NCBI GenBank assembly: GCA_918026815.1
Contig: CAKJVC010000012.1
Span: 2,294,001 to 2,358,000 of the forward strand
DNA from: Chalara sp. BL73
Taxonomy: Eukaryota; Ascomycota; Leotiomycetes; Helotiales
DNA: 64,000 nucleotides
Direction: 5' to 3'
Shown here: positions 38,181 to 49,246 of the stretch, piece by piece
Numbering within the stretch: position 1 is the stretch's first letter
Layout: each line of letters starts with the position of its first letter
Notes under the pieces: model-generated
The model's database searches: none
Told to the model about the DNA's origin: nothing
What the model saw: only the letters and a program-made list of their open reading frames with translations
Translations under genes and position numbers: made by a program

Positions 38181-38391
38181 TGAAATAAGTATGCTAAGTT
38201 GACCACAGTCAACTTAGGGAAAGAAAGCTTGTGCTGTACGCAAGGTCTGCCCAATTGCAGTGGTTCAGGAAGAATGGATTGATTAATTGTAGAGCTCTAC
38301 GGAGGTGCTCAGTAAAAGGGGTGCGACCCTTTCACTGATGACTAAGCTAGGCCCATGCCTTACGGGTGGGCTACACCACCAATTCTCAACA
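38181..38391 (-). repeat. 5' LTR of the copia-type element
   Basis: Near-identical direct copy of 32721-32931; on the minus strand it begins TGTTGAGAATTGG. The identity extends five bases further on the interior side (CTTAT), so the exact border is uncertain by a few bases. Confidence 0.88.
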
Positions 38392-39065
38392 CTTCTTGCA
38401 AATTAGTTTTTTATATAAAATTAACTTTGAATTATAATTATGACCACGTTAGCTTACATCTAATTAAAGAAAGTTTTACAAAAGATAAGTGGTTTTGTTT
38501 TACTATTAACGCTTTTATAAGTTTTGTTCAATTAGTAAAAAAGAATATTAAAATAAAGATCAAACTTCAATTTTATTTTATTTAAGATGCACTAAAGCGT
38601 ACTATAGTAATACAACTAGGAAATAAATGTTTAGATTATAGATTTTGTTGTTACGTTTTTGTGGAAAAAGCTCAAAAAAAGCGTCAAGCCAAGATTTGAC
38701 AATAGAGGACCTAGATATCATAATAAGCAGCGGGGTAGCTGCCGCAGATTAATAGCTATGTAGCCAATCCTGCTGCGGCTGCACGAATTTAAACATCACA
38801 TTGATATGATTTAAACGGAAAATCTTGTTGCTAATGCCAACGACGTCATTTTCCTAAGATATCAAGCGTTAAATATGGCATCTTCCTATCACAGGCAACT
38901 TCGGTTCAAGAAGACTATAGACTATAGTATGAGAATTAACAACCGAAGAGAGCAGATGTCTTTTGTGAAATTCGGTTTCCAGTCCCTATGCCGAAATCCG
39001 AAGCCAAGGTCGGTGCCTGTACCTCACATAAGAACTTATAACCATCAGGTATTCTGAAAATCTTT
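38392..39065. other. AT-rich right flank of the retroelement
   Basis: No gene seen. 38395-38600 is strongly AT-rich and may belong to an older decayed repeat into which the element inserted. A GC-rich imperfect inverted stretch (GCAGCGG...CTGCTGCGGCTGC) lies at about 38728-38787. Confidence 0.45.
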
Positions 39066-41605
39066 CTAAGTAGAAGAGTTTTGAATGAATGCCTCCCACA
39101 GGTCCTATTTGTGAGAAGAACATCGGTAAGCTCAGGCAACAACAAATAGAATGGAATGATTGGACACTCACCCAATCGACCATGGTTGGTCTGTTTAAGA
39201 AGGACCCAATATCTTCGAGTGTTGTCGAAGTGAATGCTTCCTGAGATGGCCACCCCAGCTTTGATCTTGAGTTTAAGCTGCTAGAGGGGCTAAAACCCAT
39301 GGTGGTATTCCCTGTAGTGCGGCAAATTAGCCAAGCTTCATGTCGGTCATGGAAAAAAAAATTAGACAGCTCACCTGCTTCAAGCTGTGGAAAGGTGTCA
39401 GTGCTATTCGCAGAGGCGACGGTGCCAGCGGATGTAAGGTGCTGGCCTTCCCACAAGCCGGGGTTCTCGGAAAACTTTTGCAGCATGACTGAAAGAATAT
39501 CGTATGCTCGTTGACATTCGGCAGAACTTGTCTTCAGTTCATTCAAGTAAAGGTGAGCGCTCCGAAGTGCTTCAACTAAGTCTCGTTGGCTAAACTTCAA
39601 AAACCCTTCTATATCGTTATTAGACGCAGGAGATGCCTGCTCACTGGCGCGATAGCTGACTTCTAGGCAGATTATCATCGAAGCTAGTAGAAAGTCGTTC
39701 TGCTGAAGGGAAGAGGCAAGCCATCTATTTCGGTAAAGAACACCACCGACCTGCACCTCTTTTAGAATGTTAGCTTGATGCGTTAGAATTGCCACGGCCG
39801 CTTCGATACAAGACGTCCTAGAGAAGTTGTACTTGGGATCTTGGTAGGACTTTGTCATGTGATAGAGATGTAATATGCATCGTGCCTTTTGGAAATTAAG
39901 CTCAAGGCTGTATCGCCGAATTAATAGGTAAGGAGATACAGTAACAGATTCCTCTAAGCTGGACATGCGGAAACGTGGTGAAATTGCCTCTCGTGCGTTA
40001 CGAAGGCGCTGATCTAGCGCCATGACGTCCTCGTATGCTACCGTCCGTCCTAGTGAGACCTGATTGAGTATTGCCCGGAAGACTGACAAAACTTTTGCCT
40101 TCGTAATGGTGTATAAGATGGGTGTAAGTTCTGTCTCGGGTCGCGATGGTGGCAACTGACTAGAGTCAGGTCCGAAATCCTCGTCAAGTAGGTTGAACGG
40201 TAGCCGTGTGTCGTATTGCAGTTCTTGTATCATGGGTGGTAAGCCAAGTTGATAGGAAGTCAGAGAGTCAAGGGAATTGATACAAGCCCAGACACGGCGT
40301 CGCATCTCCCCTTTGAAGGCAGAAATTTGCTTGTAGCTTCCAGGATCTCGGTGATATCCCATGCGCATCGCCAGCCTGATAGCAACACCTGCTAAGAGCC
40401 ACACGCCAAGATGTGCGTCCCGGCGCTGGACGAACTCATTTTGAAGGTTCATCATGAGCGCCTCCATCGTGTAATCGCTTGGCTCTGTGAAATATTTGGA
40501 AATAATGAGGCATTCAGTAGAACGTCGTTGGAAGATTTCCATCAGTTCCGAAGGGTTTGCAATTGCGCTTGGAAGCTCCTCTTCCGATTGCATGTACAAG
40601 AAAGTTCCCATGGCCAGGACTCCGAAAAGTAGGCTAATCCAAGGGGTCGAAGCTTCTCGGGGGTCGAGCCAGAAGCGATTATACTAGAAGCAAGCATTAA
40701 CAGGAGCCATTAGGTTATGAAGCTGGGGTTGCTAGGTGGGACCCCTACCTCTTGCCCGAAATTTGGTGCATGAAGAAGCACTTTTGTTGTGATCAGTCTC
40801 TAGCTGATCATTGTGAAGTAGAAATACATACCAATGGAGAGCTCGGTCGAATTGAAGTACCGAGATACCAGCCTATCGGCAATTTCCCTAGCTGGAATAT
40901 CAGAAAGAACATCTTGCATATTCGACAATGTCCGCAGTCCTTCGAGAAGCATAGGGCCATGGCCTCTGCGATGGTTAGGATCTAGTCTCTCTTCATAAGC
41001 CTCCAAGTCGACCCCATTCAGATACTCTCTAATGTCTGCTACCTAAATCGAAGTTAAATAGCCTGTTAGCTGGGAACTGCCTGGGAGTTCAAGAAGCTTC
41101 CCTACTTCATTGCAGATAGCCGCCCAATGAGTGCCGGACACATAAGTTGTTTGCTTGTTGTTTGAGACGATGCGGCCAGGCTTAATCTCAAGTGCTTCAG
41201 CATTATGTGCATCAGAGCCCGTTTGTTGGACCAAAGGCTCACTTGTGCCTTGATCACAGAGGCCCACCACATCCTCATCTTGCTGTTGGCTTCTGTGAGC
41301 CAATAAATACCCACCCCCTTGTAAGCTCTGCGTAGTGATTGTATTAATCAAATGCTCTAGGCGACGGATGCGGCCATCGAGCTGATCGCTGGTGTCTTGT
41401 CTCCGTGCGGAATTACGGCCTCGAGGATATGAAGCATACACGCAATCACAGTTCCTTGCGATACAGTTGCTGCATGGCTCATTTCTATCACATCTCAATC
41501 TAACGTTACGAACTTATTAGTCAACGGCTGTATTCACCGGAAATATATATCTCACTTTCGCTGTCGGCACGAAGCACAGGACAGAGTACCCCGTGCCCCA
41601 TCCAT
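39066..41605 (-). CDS. Zn2Cys6 transcription factor with fungal-specific regulatory domain
   Basis: Nuclear regulator, predicted 724 aa. Seven exons: 41556-41605, 41106-41499, 40832-41042, 40749-40780, 39375-40683, 39172-39311, 39066-39104; six GT-AG introns of 51-67 bp. The zinc cluster is split by intron 1: CASCRQRK / LRCDRNEPCSNC, then C-x4-C-x-C (spacing C2C6C5C2C). A predicted coiled coil follows (LDGRIRRLEHLINTI). Conserved signposts continue: THWAAICNEVADIREYL, LHAPNF (across introns 3 and 4), FWLDP, the middle-homology segment GVAIRLAMRMGYHRDP and MRRRVWACINSLD. The tail ends DWDLWEAFIQNSST. No cluster partner is evident beside it: the retroelement lies on one side and a 1-kb spacer on the other, so the target pathway is unknown. 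Confidence 0.92.
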
Positions 41606-42681
41606 GTCTGGAAGGTAGTGAAATGGGATCAACTTAAACAAGCACCATGAGCCCACAACAGAGCGTAAGCGATCTGTCCCCTTAGTTCTAGCTATGCTTT
41701 AAGACCAAAGCCATTCCTGGCAGATAACGTTGCCGCTGTCATGATGTCTTGTGGCTGCCAAGAGCTAAGACTTGATTCTTGTATGGTGCTGACAGCAGGA
41801 ACTACCGGGTATTGAGAGTGCCATACGACTCCAAATTATACCAAACTCATCCCTGCCGACTTGGCTTGCTTGAATTGGTTCCTTATAACCTCCGACTCGA
41901 ATTCGATTCGCCTTATGGCTTCACCATTTTCTTCATCGTACGAGACCTAGTTCCTCTCCGCCTTTCTATACGACCCTGATTAGGGTTGTATAGATTAGAC
42001 TCAAGGGGTTGTATATAGCATGATCCCATTAGAGACTCATCGATGTGAAATCAAGTCCTGGCTTGCCTTTCTCTCTGTGAGACTAGTTCTGGTGCTGTAA
42101 CCTTACTGAAAACCACTGGAGAGCAAAGCCAGTTTTGGTGCGAAACACCGAACGCAAGTAGAGCTATCACTACAGCATCATGCCCTCGGCTGACGGGAGG
42201 CCCGCAAGATGGTGTTAGATAAGAAGTCTTGATCCGTATCCAAATGTATGACTATAGATCTTGGGTTTGTAACATCAACTGTCTGACTCGAAAACACTAC
42301 TAACGCTAGTATCGACTCGCTTCGAAAATAAGGAAGTCCTGGACGACATTGTGGGCGATTTGGTCCTTGTGACCACTCGTTTTCGAGCGGCTTCCTTGCT
42401 TGGTGGACTCTCTACGGGAAGGCGCAAGGTGATTGATCGAAGGGAAAATAAAGCCGGGAGATGTCAAAGATTTCGCGGTAGAACCAAGCGGCGGGTGTGA
42501 ATTAGAGTCGATCAGACAGGTAAATAAGATTATACATGAAAGTCTTTCCCTAAACTTCCGAGTGTCATCTAAAAAAAATGCTTTTGTTTGGGATCAAATG
42601 TGCCCCACTAGGCGACGTCTGAGAGTCCAATAATGGGCTTGAGCATTTGTATGAATTATTCACGCTATTGTATAGAGGTAT
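41606..42681. other. Intergenic, 1.08 kb
   Basis: Contains the promoter of the Zn2Cys6 gene (left) and the 3' flank of SPB4 (right). No gene was recognised. Confidence 0.5.
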
Positions 42682-44592
42682 CTAATCATCAAATCCTTGA
42701 AACTCTTCTTCTTCCTCAGCGTTCTTCTTCTTAACTTGCTCAATCAATGCTTGTAGTTTCCTCTCCTTCTCTTTTTCCTCCTCGTTCATTCCCGCCACTC
42801 GTTCCGCCTCCCACTTCCTTCGTTTCCTTTCCCTCTTCGCCTCTTTCGCATCATGTACCTCATGTTTATGGCTCCATGCCTCTCTCTGCTTTCTCTTATT
42901 CAGCGTTTCCTCGCTCGGCACATAAGGTTCAGCATTCTTCGCCTCTTCCATCGCCTGCTTCCTTGCCTTCTCCCGCGCTTTATCTTTGTATTCGTATTCC
43001 GCCATATTGAGTCTTACGCCTAAAGTTTTATCTCCCTCCCATTTCTTGAGTTCTGGCATTTTCGGGAGGCGAAGGAGACCCCAGGCATTGCCGAGATCAG
43101 TCCAGTCGAGGTCGTCCATGCGGAATATGCTGCTTGCTTGATGTTTGGAGTAAGATTTGCACCAGCTTACGAACCCTCGTTGGCCTTTATCATAAAGTGC
43201 TCGATCTTTCAGAACTTCTCTTCGAATTTGAGACGTGGTTTGTTCTGCATCTGCACGGGTGATATTGATCGTGGGCTTAATTAATGGTGTAATTGGTGTT
43301 TTGCGGATCTCAAGGAATGGAATGTAGTCTTCTTCTCGCCCTGGCTGAATGAATATGACGCTGAGGCCCTTTCTCCCTGCACGTCCAGCCCTGCCGCAGC
43401 GGTGGAGGAAGACTTTTGGATCGGAAGGCGGATCAATTTGCACTACTAAGTCAACCTGTGGAATATCTAGGCCTCGGGCTGCCACATCGGTGGTAAGAAG
43501 AATGACAGGTGACACTGTCGAGACATATTTGGAGAAGTTCTTCTGCCGTACGTTAGGAGCATGCTTTCCATGTAGCGGTATCAAGGAGAATTGCTTTGGT
43601 AGTAAGGCCGAAATAATGTGCTGGAAATAATCGACAGCTGCACATGTCGAGAGATATATAATGGTTTTCTGGGGGGCGGGATCCATGTGCGAAAGCAGCG
43701 AAAGCAGTGCAGGAAACTTGTGGCTCGGTGGAGTTAGCAGATATGACATCTGCAAACTCACAGGAGTTCTCTTATCAGTGCCTGAAGCACTTTTAACCTT
43801 GACTGCAATCTTTACCGGGTTTCTCAATCCAACTCTGACAATTTCTCCAACAGCTTCACTAACGCTTGCACTGAAAAGTCCTGTCCGCCTTTGCTTTGGT
43901 AACCTCCCTAAAATCTTCTGTAGATCGTCCTTGAATCCCAAGTCTAGTAGTCGATCTGCCTCATCTAACACGAGAACTTCAAAAGATGATTGCGGACAAT
44001 GTACATGTGGAGAAGATAGCAATTCGAGAAGGCGACCGGGTGTAGATATGAGGACGTTGGGGCTTCTCGCAAGAAATCTGCTGAGGTCTTGCGCTGGGCT
44101 AATTGTTCCTCCAAGGAGAAGTTGTGGTATAACGGTTGGAATTGAGGTTACTTTCCTCTTCTCACCATCCTCTAAAGGCTTCAAAGCCTCCGTAGATGGC
44201 GCATGAAATTCTAGTAGGGAATTAAGAACCGAATTTATCTGCGTGGCCAGCTCTCGGGTTGGTGAAACTATGATTGCGCCGACATGGTGCTTTCTGAGTG
44301 GTTCCTGTAGTCGCAGAAGCTTTTCTACCACTGGGATCAAGAATGCCAGTGTTTTCCCACTGCCCGTGACTGCCTAAGATATGATTAGTATGTTGTACAA
44401 CGGGGATGAGAAAGCGCATACCTCTACTACGACATCTTTATTGCCTATGAAGAGGGGAATAGTTGAGGCTTGAACTGGGGTCATTTTCTCGAAGCCCATG
44501 GCTGCAATAGCATCTAATATCCATTCTGCTAGAGGAGGCGTTAGAGCATCCCATGCTCTAGGGTCTTTCTTTTGCCCTGTTTCAGGAGCCAT
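42682..44592 (-). CDS. SPB4: ATP-dependent rRNA helicase Spb4
   Basis: DEAD-box RNA helicase for 60S ribosomal subunit assembly in the nucleolus, 620 aa. Exons 44422-44592 and 42682-44373; intron 44374-44421 (GTATGC...CTTAG, branch TACTAAT) interrupts just before the Walker A motif. Motifs in order: Q-motif [18 protein letters not shown] (normally AxTGSGKT), Ia PTRELA, II (DEAD) VLDEADR, III SAS, IV ISLST-like [29 protein letters not shown]. The C-terminal part includes the Spb4-typical [14 protein letters not shown] and a highly charged Lys/Glu tail. The start at 44592 ([14 protein letters not shown]) fits the family. An in-frame upstream extension to 44625 does not. It is divergent from the DGK1-like gene. 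Confidence 0.95.
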
Positions 44593-45265
44593 GGCGCAAA
44601 GTGTACTTAGCTGAGGGCATCTCAAATTCGAGATAAGTGCTATATTTCTTCAGATAAAAAAACTTGGCTCGGCAATCGATAACGATAAGACAAGGCGCGG
44701 GAAGAACCCAACAGTGATGCCCCCATCTCAAGTTTATGGTTCACAATCTTTTTCTTGTAACATAGAGACTTCTTCACTTCTTTCCCTTAATTCTCAGCAT
44801 GCAACAAACTTTTATTTTACTTACGCATCAACCAAATAATAAGAATTACTGTTTGTTGGTCTCTATGATTCATGTCTATTTGTAATGAGCATGTGCTAGA
44901 ACAGGGGTGTGGTAAGCGAAAACTGCAAGGATTCTCGTTCATGAAATGTTGTCAGGTTTTCCATCTGGCTGGCTGGAATCTTTGCCTCTCTCATCATCAG
45001 CTTCAAGACAGGTCTTCTCTGCTCACATGTGCCACGTGAACGGGCACCACAAGTCACCATTTCATCCTTTAATGATGCAGTGCAGCCCTGCTCTGCGTGC
45101 ATCCTACCGTTGGAACCAGTAGCCTCGCCATCAGCGCCTTCAGCCAACATTCGCGCTTCACGGAAAGATAAACATCTCCACTCCACCAACTGGCTCCTTC
45201 GAGTTACTGATTTTACGCGCGTTATCGCTGGTACTGTCCCGGTGCCTTGCCTGCCACTGTTCAAA
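44593..45265. promoter_or_regulatory. Divergent promoter: SPB4 / DGK1-like
   Basis: A 673-bp spacer. A 31-codon upstream ORF (about 45027-45122, starting ATGTGCCAC) lies in the probable leader of the DGK1-like gene. In another frame the coding frame stays open back to 45029 without an ATG before 45266. Confidence 0.45.
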
Positions 45266-46444
45266 ATGTCTTCCGCCGCCGCGAACGGCGTTCCGGCCAC
45301 TCCGCGAGTTATCTCTCCTTCACCAACACCGTCCGAGAGTAGAGAAAGGTTGCAAGATGGCTATTTCGGGCCCCTTACAAGATCCGCCAAAAAGAAACGA
45401 GATGCTGCTGCATCTCCAGCACCTATAGATGAGGAAATAGACGAGGGAAGCGACTCGAGCGTGGAAAGGAGGGCTAGGTCGAGAAGTAGGAGTCCACTCA
45501 AAAAGCGAATCACAGGCCTCACTCCTGCAAAAGCTGTAGTTGCCCCTTTGGCTCCGAAGCCTGTGGAAATACCTGCCATGCTAAATGGGCTTACTTCGAA
45601 CGGCCATTTGTCCCCAGCGAGCGCCAACAGCCCTGGCTGGAGCTGGAGAGATTTCAGTCGGAGCCCAAGCCCTCTTGGGCTTATTCCTATACACAGACAC
45701 TGGAGGTCCTTCATACATCGACATGAGGTTCCGCGAAAAGTGCTGCACGTATCCATAGGATTCTTCACTTTGTGGTTCTATGTCTCAGGTCTTCAGACAG
45801 ATGCCATAACGCCTTATCTTATGGCGGGGTTGATCCCCATTGCAACAACTGACTACCTTCGTCATACCTACCCTGCTCTCAATCGAATTTATGTGCGAGT
45901 GCTTGGCGCGCTCATGAGGGAAACAGAGTACGATGGATGGAATGGTGTTATATTCTACTTATTAGGAGTCTGGATAGTCTTATGGTCATTTCCCAAAGAT
46001 GTTGGTGTCATGGGCGTTCTTCTACTCAGCTGGTGCGATACGGCTGCCAGTACTGTAGGGCGAGCTTATGGAAGATACACCCCGCGGATTCGACGAGGCA
46101 AATCACTTGCCGGTTCGCTCGGCGCTTTTGCTGTCGGTATCATCACTGCAGCCTACTTCTGGGGTTATCTTGCGCCGCGTACTGGCCCATTTCCGGGGGA
46201 CAACGAATGGCCTTTCATGTTTACAGGTACTCTAAGCCTACCAGAGCCGGCTCGAAATCTGGTCGGGTTGACCCACGCTCAAGGAAGTGTTGGAGGAAAT
46301 TACGCATTAGGAATCATGAGTCTTTGGACAGGATTTATTGCATCAGCTAGCGAGGTCGTTGATGTATTTGGATGGGATGATAACTTGACGATACCGGTTC
46401 TCAGCGGATTCGGGATTTGGGGGTTTTTAAAGGTATTTGGTTAG
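45266..46444 (+). CDS. DGK1: CTP-dependent diacylglycerol kinase-like (Dgk1/dolichol-kinase family)
   Basis: Intronless 392-aa membrane protein. Related yeast Dgk1 phosphorylates diacylglycerol with CTP at the ER/nuclear envelope, countering Pah1. Residues 1-150 are disordered, rich in Ser/Arg/Pro (RARSRSRSPLKKR). The conserved part starts with HEVPRKVLHVSIGFFTLWFY. It continues with several hydrophobic helices and the acidic/Ser-rich loop LLSWCDTAASTVGRAYGR, then RRGKSLAGSLGAFAVG. These are the recognised marks of the cytidylyltransferase/dolichol-kinase-like fold. A segment near the end (SASEVVDVFGWDDNLTIPVLSG) matches the family's second conserved acidic block. The start at 45266 follows AAA (good context). 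Dolichol kinase is less likely because the protein is short. Confidence 0.78.
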   Translation: MSSAAANGVPATPRVISPSPTPSESRERLQDGYFGPLTRSAKKKRDAAASPAPIDEEIDEGSDSSVERRARSRSRSPLKKRITGLTPAKAVVAPLAPKPVEIPAMLNGLTSNGHLSPASANSPGWSWRDFSRSPSPLGLIPIHRHWRSFIHRHEVPRKVLHVSIGFFTLWFYVSGLQTDAITPYLMAGLIPIATTDYLRHTYPALNRIYVRVLGALMRETEYDGWNGVIFYLLGVWIVLWSFPKDVGVMGVLLLSWCDTAASTVGRAYGRYTPRIRRGKSLAGSLGAFAVGIITAAYFWGYLAPRTGPFPGDNEWPFMFTGTLSLPEPARNLVGLTHAQGSVGGNYALGIMSLWTGFIASASEVVDVFGWDDNLTIPVLSGFGIWGFLKVFG

Positions 46445-48497
46445 ATCGATATACTCATCCCTGGTACTCCAGGGACTGCTCGGCGTTTTGATTGCTTCAA
46501 CCTAGCGTACAGTAGAGGGATCCGATACAGTAATATATGTCGATTTGACGTTCCTGGTTCCTATGGGTTATGCAGGAATACTGCAAGGCTGATCCTAGGC
46601 CTCAATTCCCATATGACTTTTTCCTTTGAAGTTTTGTGGCCCCCAGACTGTTGTGCGATGGTGGGATAGGCTCGGGCTTCATGCTGATCCGAATAGTTAT
46701 CTGGCACTGTTCTTAACAGCACCCAATCCACCGTAAGATACGCCATTGGCTACGAACCTATCCATTACACAGCCCTGCAGCTCGTCGGCTGGAGACGTTT
46801 TGCCTCGCACAACGGAGTGGCCACCACGGTTCTTCTGCAGCGGGCTAGAATAGGGTGCTCCAATGCCCTCTTCGGTGGAAGATTGTCGCCCAATACCATG
46901 CGACGAGTGCGATCCGATCCTCTGGCGTTCGGTCGCATGGTTCAATTGAAGTATGGGCACGGCCTGGCAGCGTTCTGTCTGGGATAGACGATCTTATGCA
47001 GCGCATGGCAGACTTGCAGTCCTATCTAATCCTGTGATCGAACACTAATATGAATCTGGGTAGGCATTGCGGCTTGGGAATCTGCACGTCCTTTGTACGT
47101 GCATGAAGCGGGCCTTCAGCCTTCTGGGTTTTTATTTTCCAGAAATTTATTTTCATTCGAACGAGCGCATGGCGATGGGCCACATATTACTTACCCTTAC
47201 GAAGGTTATTATCACGTTTCACTAGTAGGATACTGGATCATCTCTATATCTTATTCGTTTTATTGATGTCTCCACTATCCAACAAATCCATCTACGGACT
47301 TTTGATCTCTATTTGCTGACTCCGCATTCTTTTCTTCACCTTGCTTCTTCTGCTTCTACTGCTGCATCTTCCTTTTTTTTTTCAACGCCGAAAGCCGTCA
47401 TTTGAAGTAAATGGTCGGGTTTGGTCAATGGCATGAAATAGTGTGTTTTTCTTGTTTGTAGGGTCCCTCATCGGTAGTTCCCTCTCTCCCTCCCTCACAC
47501 ACACACACTCTCCCCCAAAAAATCCCCCCTCTGCCCCGCCAATTGTCTTGCTGGAACGTCATCCCCCTCCAAACAGACCCCCCCGGGCGTCGCAGGGGTG
47601 TTGGAGGGGCACTGTAACTTCCAAAAATTTTGACAACACATACTTTCGCGACCATGAATGAATTTCGCATGCAATACTGCCTAACAACGGAACAACATCT
47701 CTTCATCCACCATCCAGAATCAATCATCGATGCCCTCCATCAATACAGCCTGCTTTGTGCTCCGTCGCTGCTTTTACTCTCCCTCACTCACCGGTGGGTC
47801 TTTCGCGCTTGTTCGTTTGTTCCGCACCAAATCGCCTCACCTACGGCGTAGTGCCATTCGACCTTCCTTGATATCTAGACTACGAAAACTCTACCCCCCT
47901 CCCTCTATCGACCAATACAAAATCGATTTCGGCACATGCAACGGCATGACGGCTATCTCTGAGCAATGAAAACTCTGCCACAAGCCAATCCGCGCTGCCT
48001 GCGTAAGCCAGTGCTTCCGGGGATCCCCCCATCCACATATACTACTGCAGGCTTGGAGGGGGACTGGGGCGACGATGAGAGGATGGAAGGATGCATCGGT
48101 GAGAAGATGGCGAGGGAAAAGCAACAGTTGATCGGCCGACTTCTCTGCCTCCGAGCGGGGTCAGAGATAGGACAACGGATGAAGGGGGTTGAAGCCATCC
48201 CCCTTCGTTGGCAGTTGAATCCAGCTAGTTTGGCTAGTGAAGACTGAGAAAGTATAAAAGGCAGGTAGAGATCTTCTCGAAGAGAATTTCCTTTCTCTTT
48301 CTCTTCCATCGGTTTGCAAAACTTCAAGATTCCTCTTCATACAAACAGTTTGTCTTAAGCCCACAGCCTACCCACTCCTCATCACTTAACGCTCATCACT
48401 GCTTAACATCAGTACCAACACACCATCTCACTACTCATCTTCTGCTCAAAGTCTCTCATCCGCCTTCTCGTCGTCTGATATACTCACCCTTGACATC
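46445..48497. other. Long intergenic region with pyrimidine tracts and (CA)n
   Basis: Two kilobases without a recognised gene. The plus strand is C/T-rich from about 47330 on. It includes a short (CA)n tract at about 47497-47510 and C runs near 47520-47590. A TATA-type box (AGTATAAAAG, 48251-48260) and a CTTTCTC-rich tract near 48289-48308 make a plausible core promoter about 240 bp before the KxDL-like start codon. Open frames here are low-complexity artefacts. Confidence 0.5.
48251..48260 (+). promoter_or_regulatory. Putative TATA box of the KxDL-like gene
   Basis: AGTATAAAAG, followed 30-50 bp later by a CT-rich stretch that often marks fungal start sites. Position relative to the ATG at 48498 implies a leader of about 200 bp. 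Confidence 0.45.
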
Positions 48498-49246
48498 ATG
48501 GCCTACCACCAACAAAGTTACTACACATACACAGCATCTCCTGTTGCCATTCCCTCAAAACCTCAATATGCATCTTACTACCCTACTCAACATCAAGGCT
48601 ACTCTGTCTCCCCTCCTGAGCCAGCGGAATCTGTAAGTAGCAGCACTGGTATGACTCAATCATACGGCCACTCTGGCTACTCGGCAGCATCCAGCAGTTA
48701 CGCTGGAAGCCAGACCGGCGACTACGAGAGCGCTGCTTCTGCAAACGGCGTGGATATGCAAGAGTATATGCAAGATCGCTTCTCCACGGCTTTTGATCCT
48801 CTACCGTTGGATCGCACTTTGGCTGTTCAGGCGCAAACGTGAGTATTTGAATTCGTGGGGATTTTAAAAAAATGTTAACAACGAAAATTAGATCTGGATT
48901 ACTGAATGCAAAGCACCGCGAACTGCAAGATTTGCAAGCATTGGCGCAACAGCGAATCGCGAGGTCCAGAGCGAGATTAGCTGAAGGCTACCAAGATGCG
49001 AAGGACGTCAAGAGAGATTTGGAGTGGACACAAAAGCGCGTATCGTAAGTATTTCAACTTGCAGTTTGTCAACACCAGTCTGCAAAAGGCTGTGCTTGCG
49101 AAGGCACAACTTTCCAATAATTAAATATTCTTGATTTTGACAGCACAAAACTAACAGTTACCAGAACACTCAAGACCAAAGCTTCACGAAAACACCCCAA
49201 GGAATACAAACAAGCACGCGCACGCTATCCATCACCAGAATACTAA
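48498..49246 (+). CDS. KxDL-motif protein (BLOC-1/BORC-related)
   Basis: Predicted 191 aa. Exons 48498-48838, 48892-49044, 49165-49246; introns 48839-48891 and 49045-49164. The first about 95 residues are Tyr/Ser/Gln-rich and disordered. The second half is an amphipathic helix containing the K-x-D-L core (KRDL in DAKDVKRDLEWTQKRVS). It continues as TLKTKASRKHPKEY, closely parallel in layout to the end of animal KXD1 (x-RDL-x-x-IxxLKxKLxxxHP). Animal KXD1 takes part in BORC/BLOC-1-related lysosome positioning; a fungal endosomal role is inference. For intron 2 the acceptor CCAG at 49164 (branch CTAAC) is preferred over ACAG at 49143, because it restores the RVSTLKTK continuity. The family call is tentative. 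Confidence 0.6.

Larger units (their letters stand above)
32721..38391 (-). mobile_element. Ty1/copia-type LTR retrotransposon, decayed
   Basis: About 5.67 kb between two direct 211-bp LTRs, transcribed leftward. The minus strand shows Pol remnants in copia order. Reverse transcriptase pieces are YGLKQA (34142-34162), then SLADSCLF and the catalytic YIDD (34019-34030). The RNase H end at about 33055-33235 reads KHIDICYYYIRDL...VLTE...NKLTK. The interior is AT-rich with CpG comparatively kept. Reading frames carry stops where the family has Trp or Gln, as expected from C-to-T changes on either strand (RIP-like). A purine-rich stretch (AAGTAGGAG on the minus strand, about 32932-32940) abuts the 3' LTR and could be the polypurine tract. 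Outer flanks CTTAT (left) and CTTCT (right) could be a one-mismatch 5-bp target duplication. No intact open frame remains, so it is not autonomous. Confidence 0.9.

Noticed and set aside
37465..38183. Plus-strand hydrophobic frames inside the retroelement
   Set aside because: Phe/Ser/Ile-rich products of T-rich decayed DNA, antisense to the element's coding direction.
43661..44206. Plus-strand frame of 181 codons
   Set aside because: Lies wholly antisense to the SPB4 helicase exon, with Ser/Arg-rich shadow composition.
47425..48364. Cluster of short frames on both strands
   Set aside because: All stem from C/T-rich and (CA)n low-complexity DNA upstream of the KxDL-like gene.
49045..49143. 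Shorter intron 2 in the KxDL-like gene ending at ACAG 49143
   Set aside because: It would insert seven residues (TKLTVTR) into the conserved RVS-TLKTK junction, and it uses the branch site as coding sequence.
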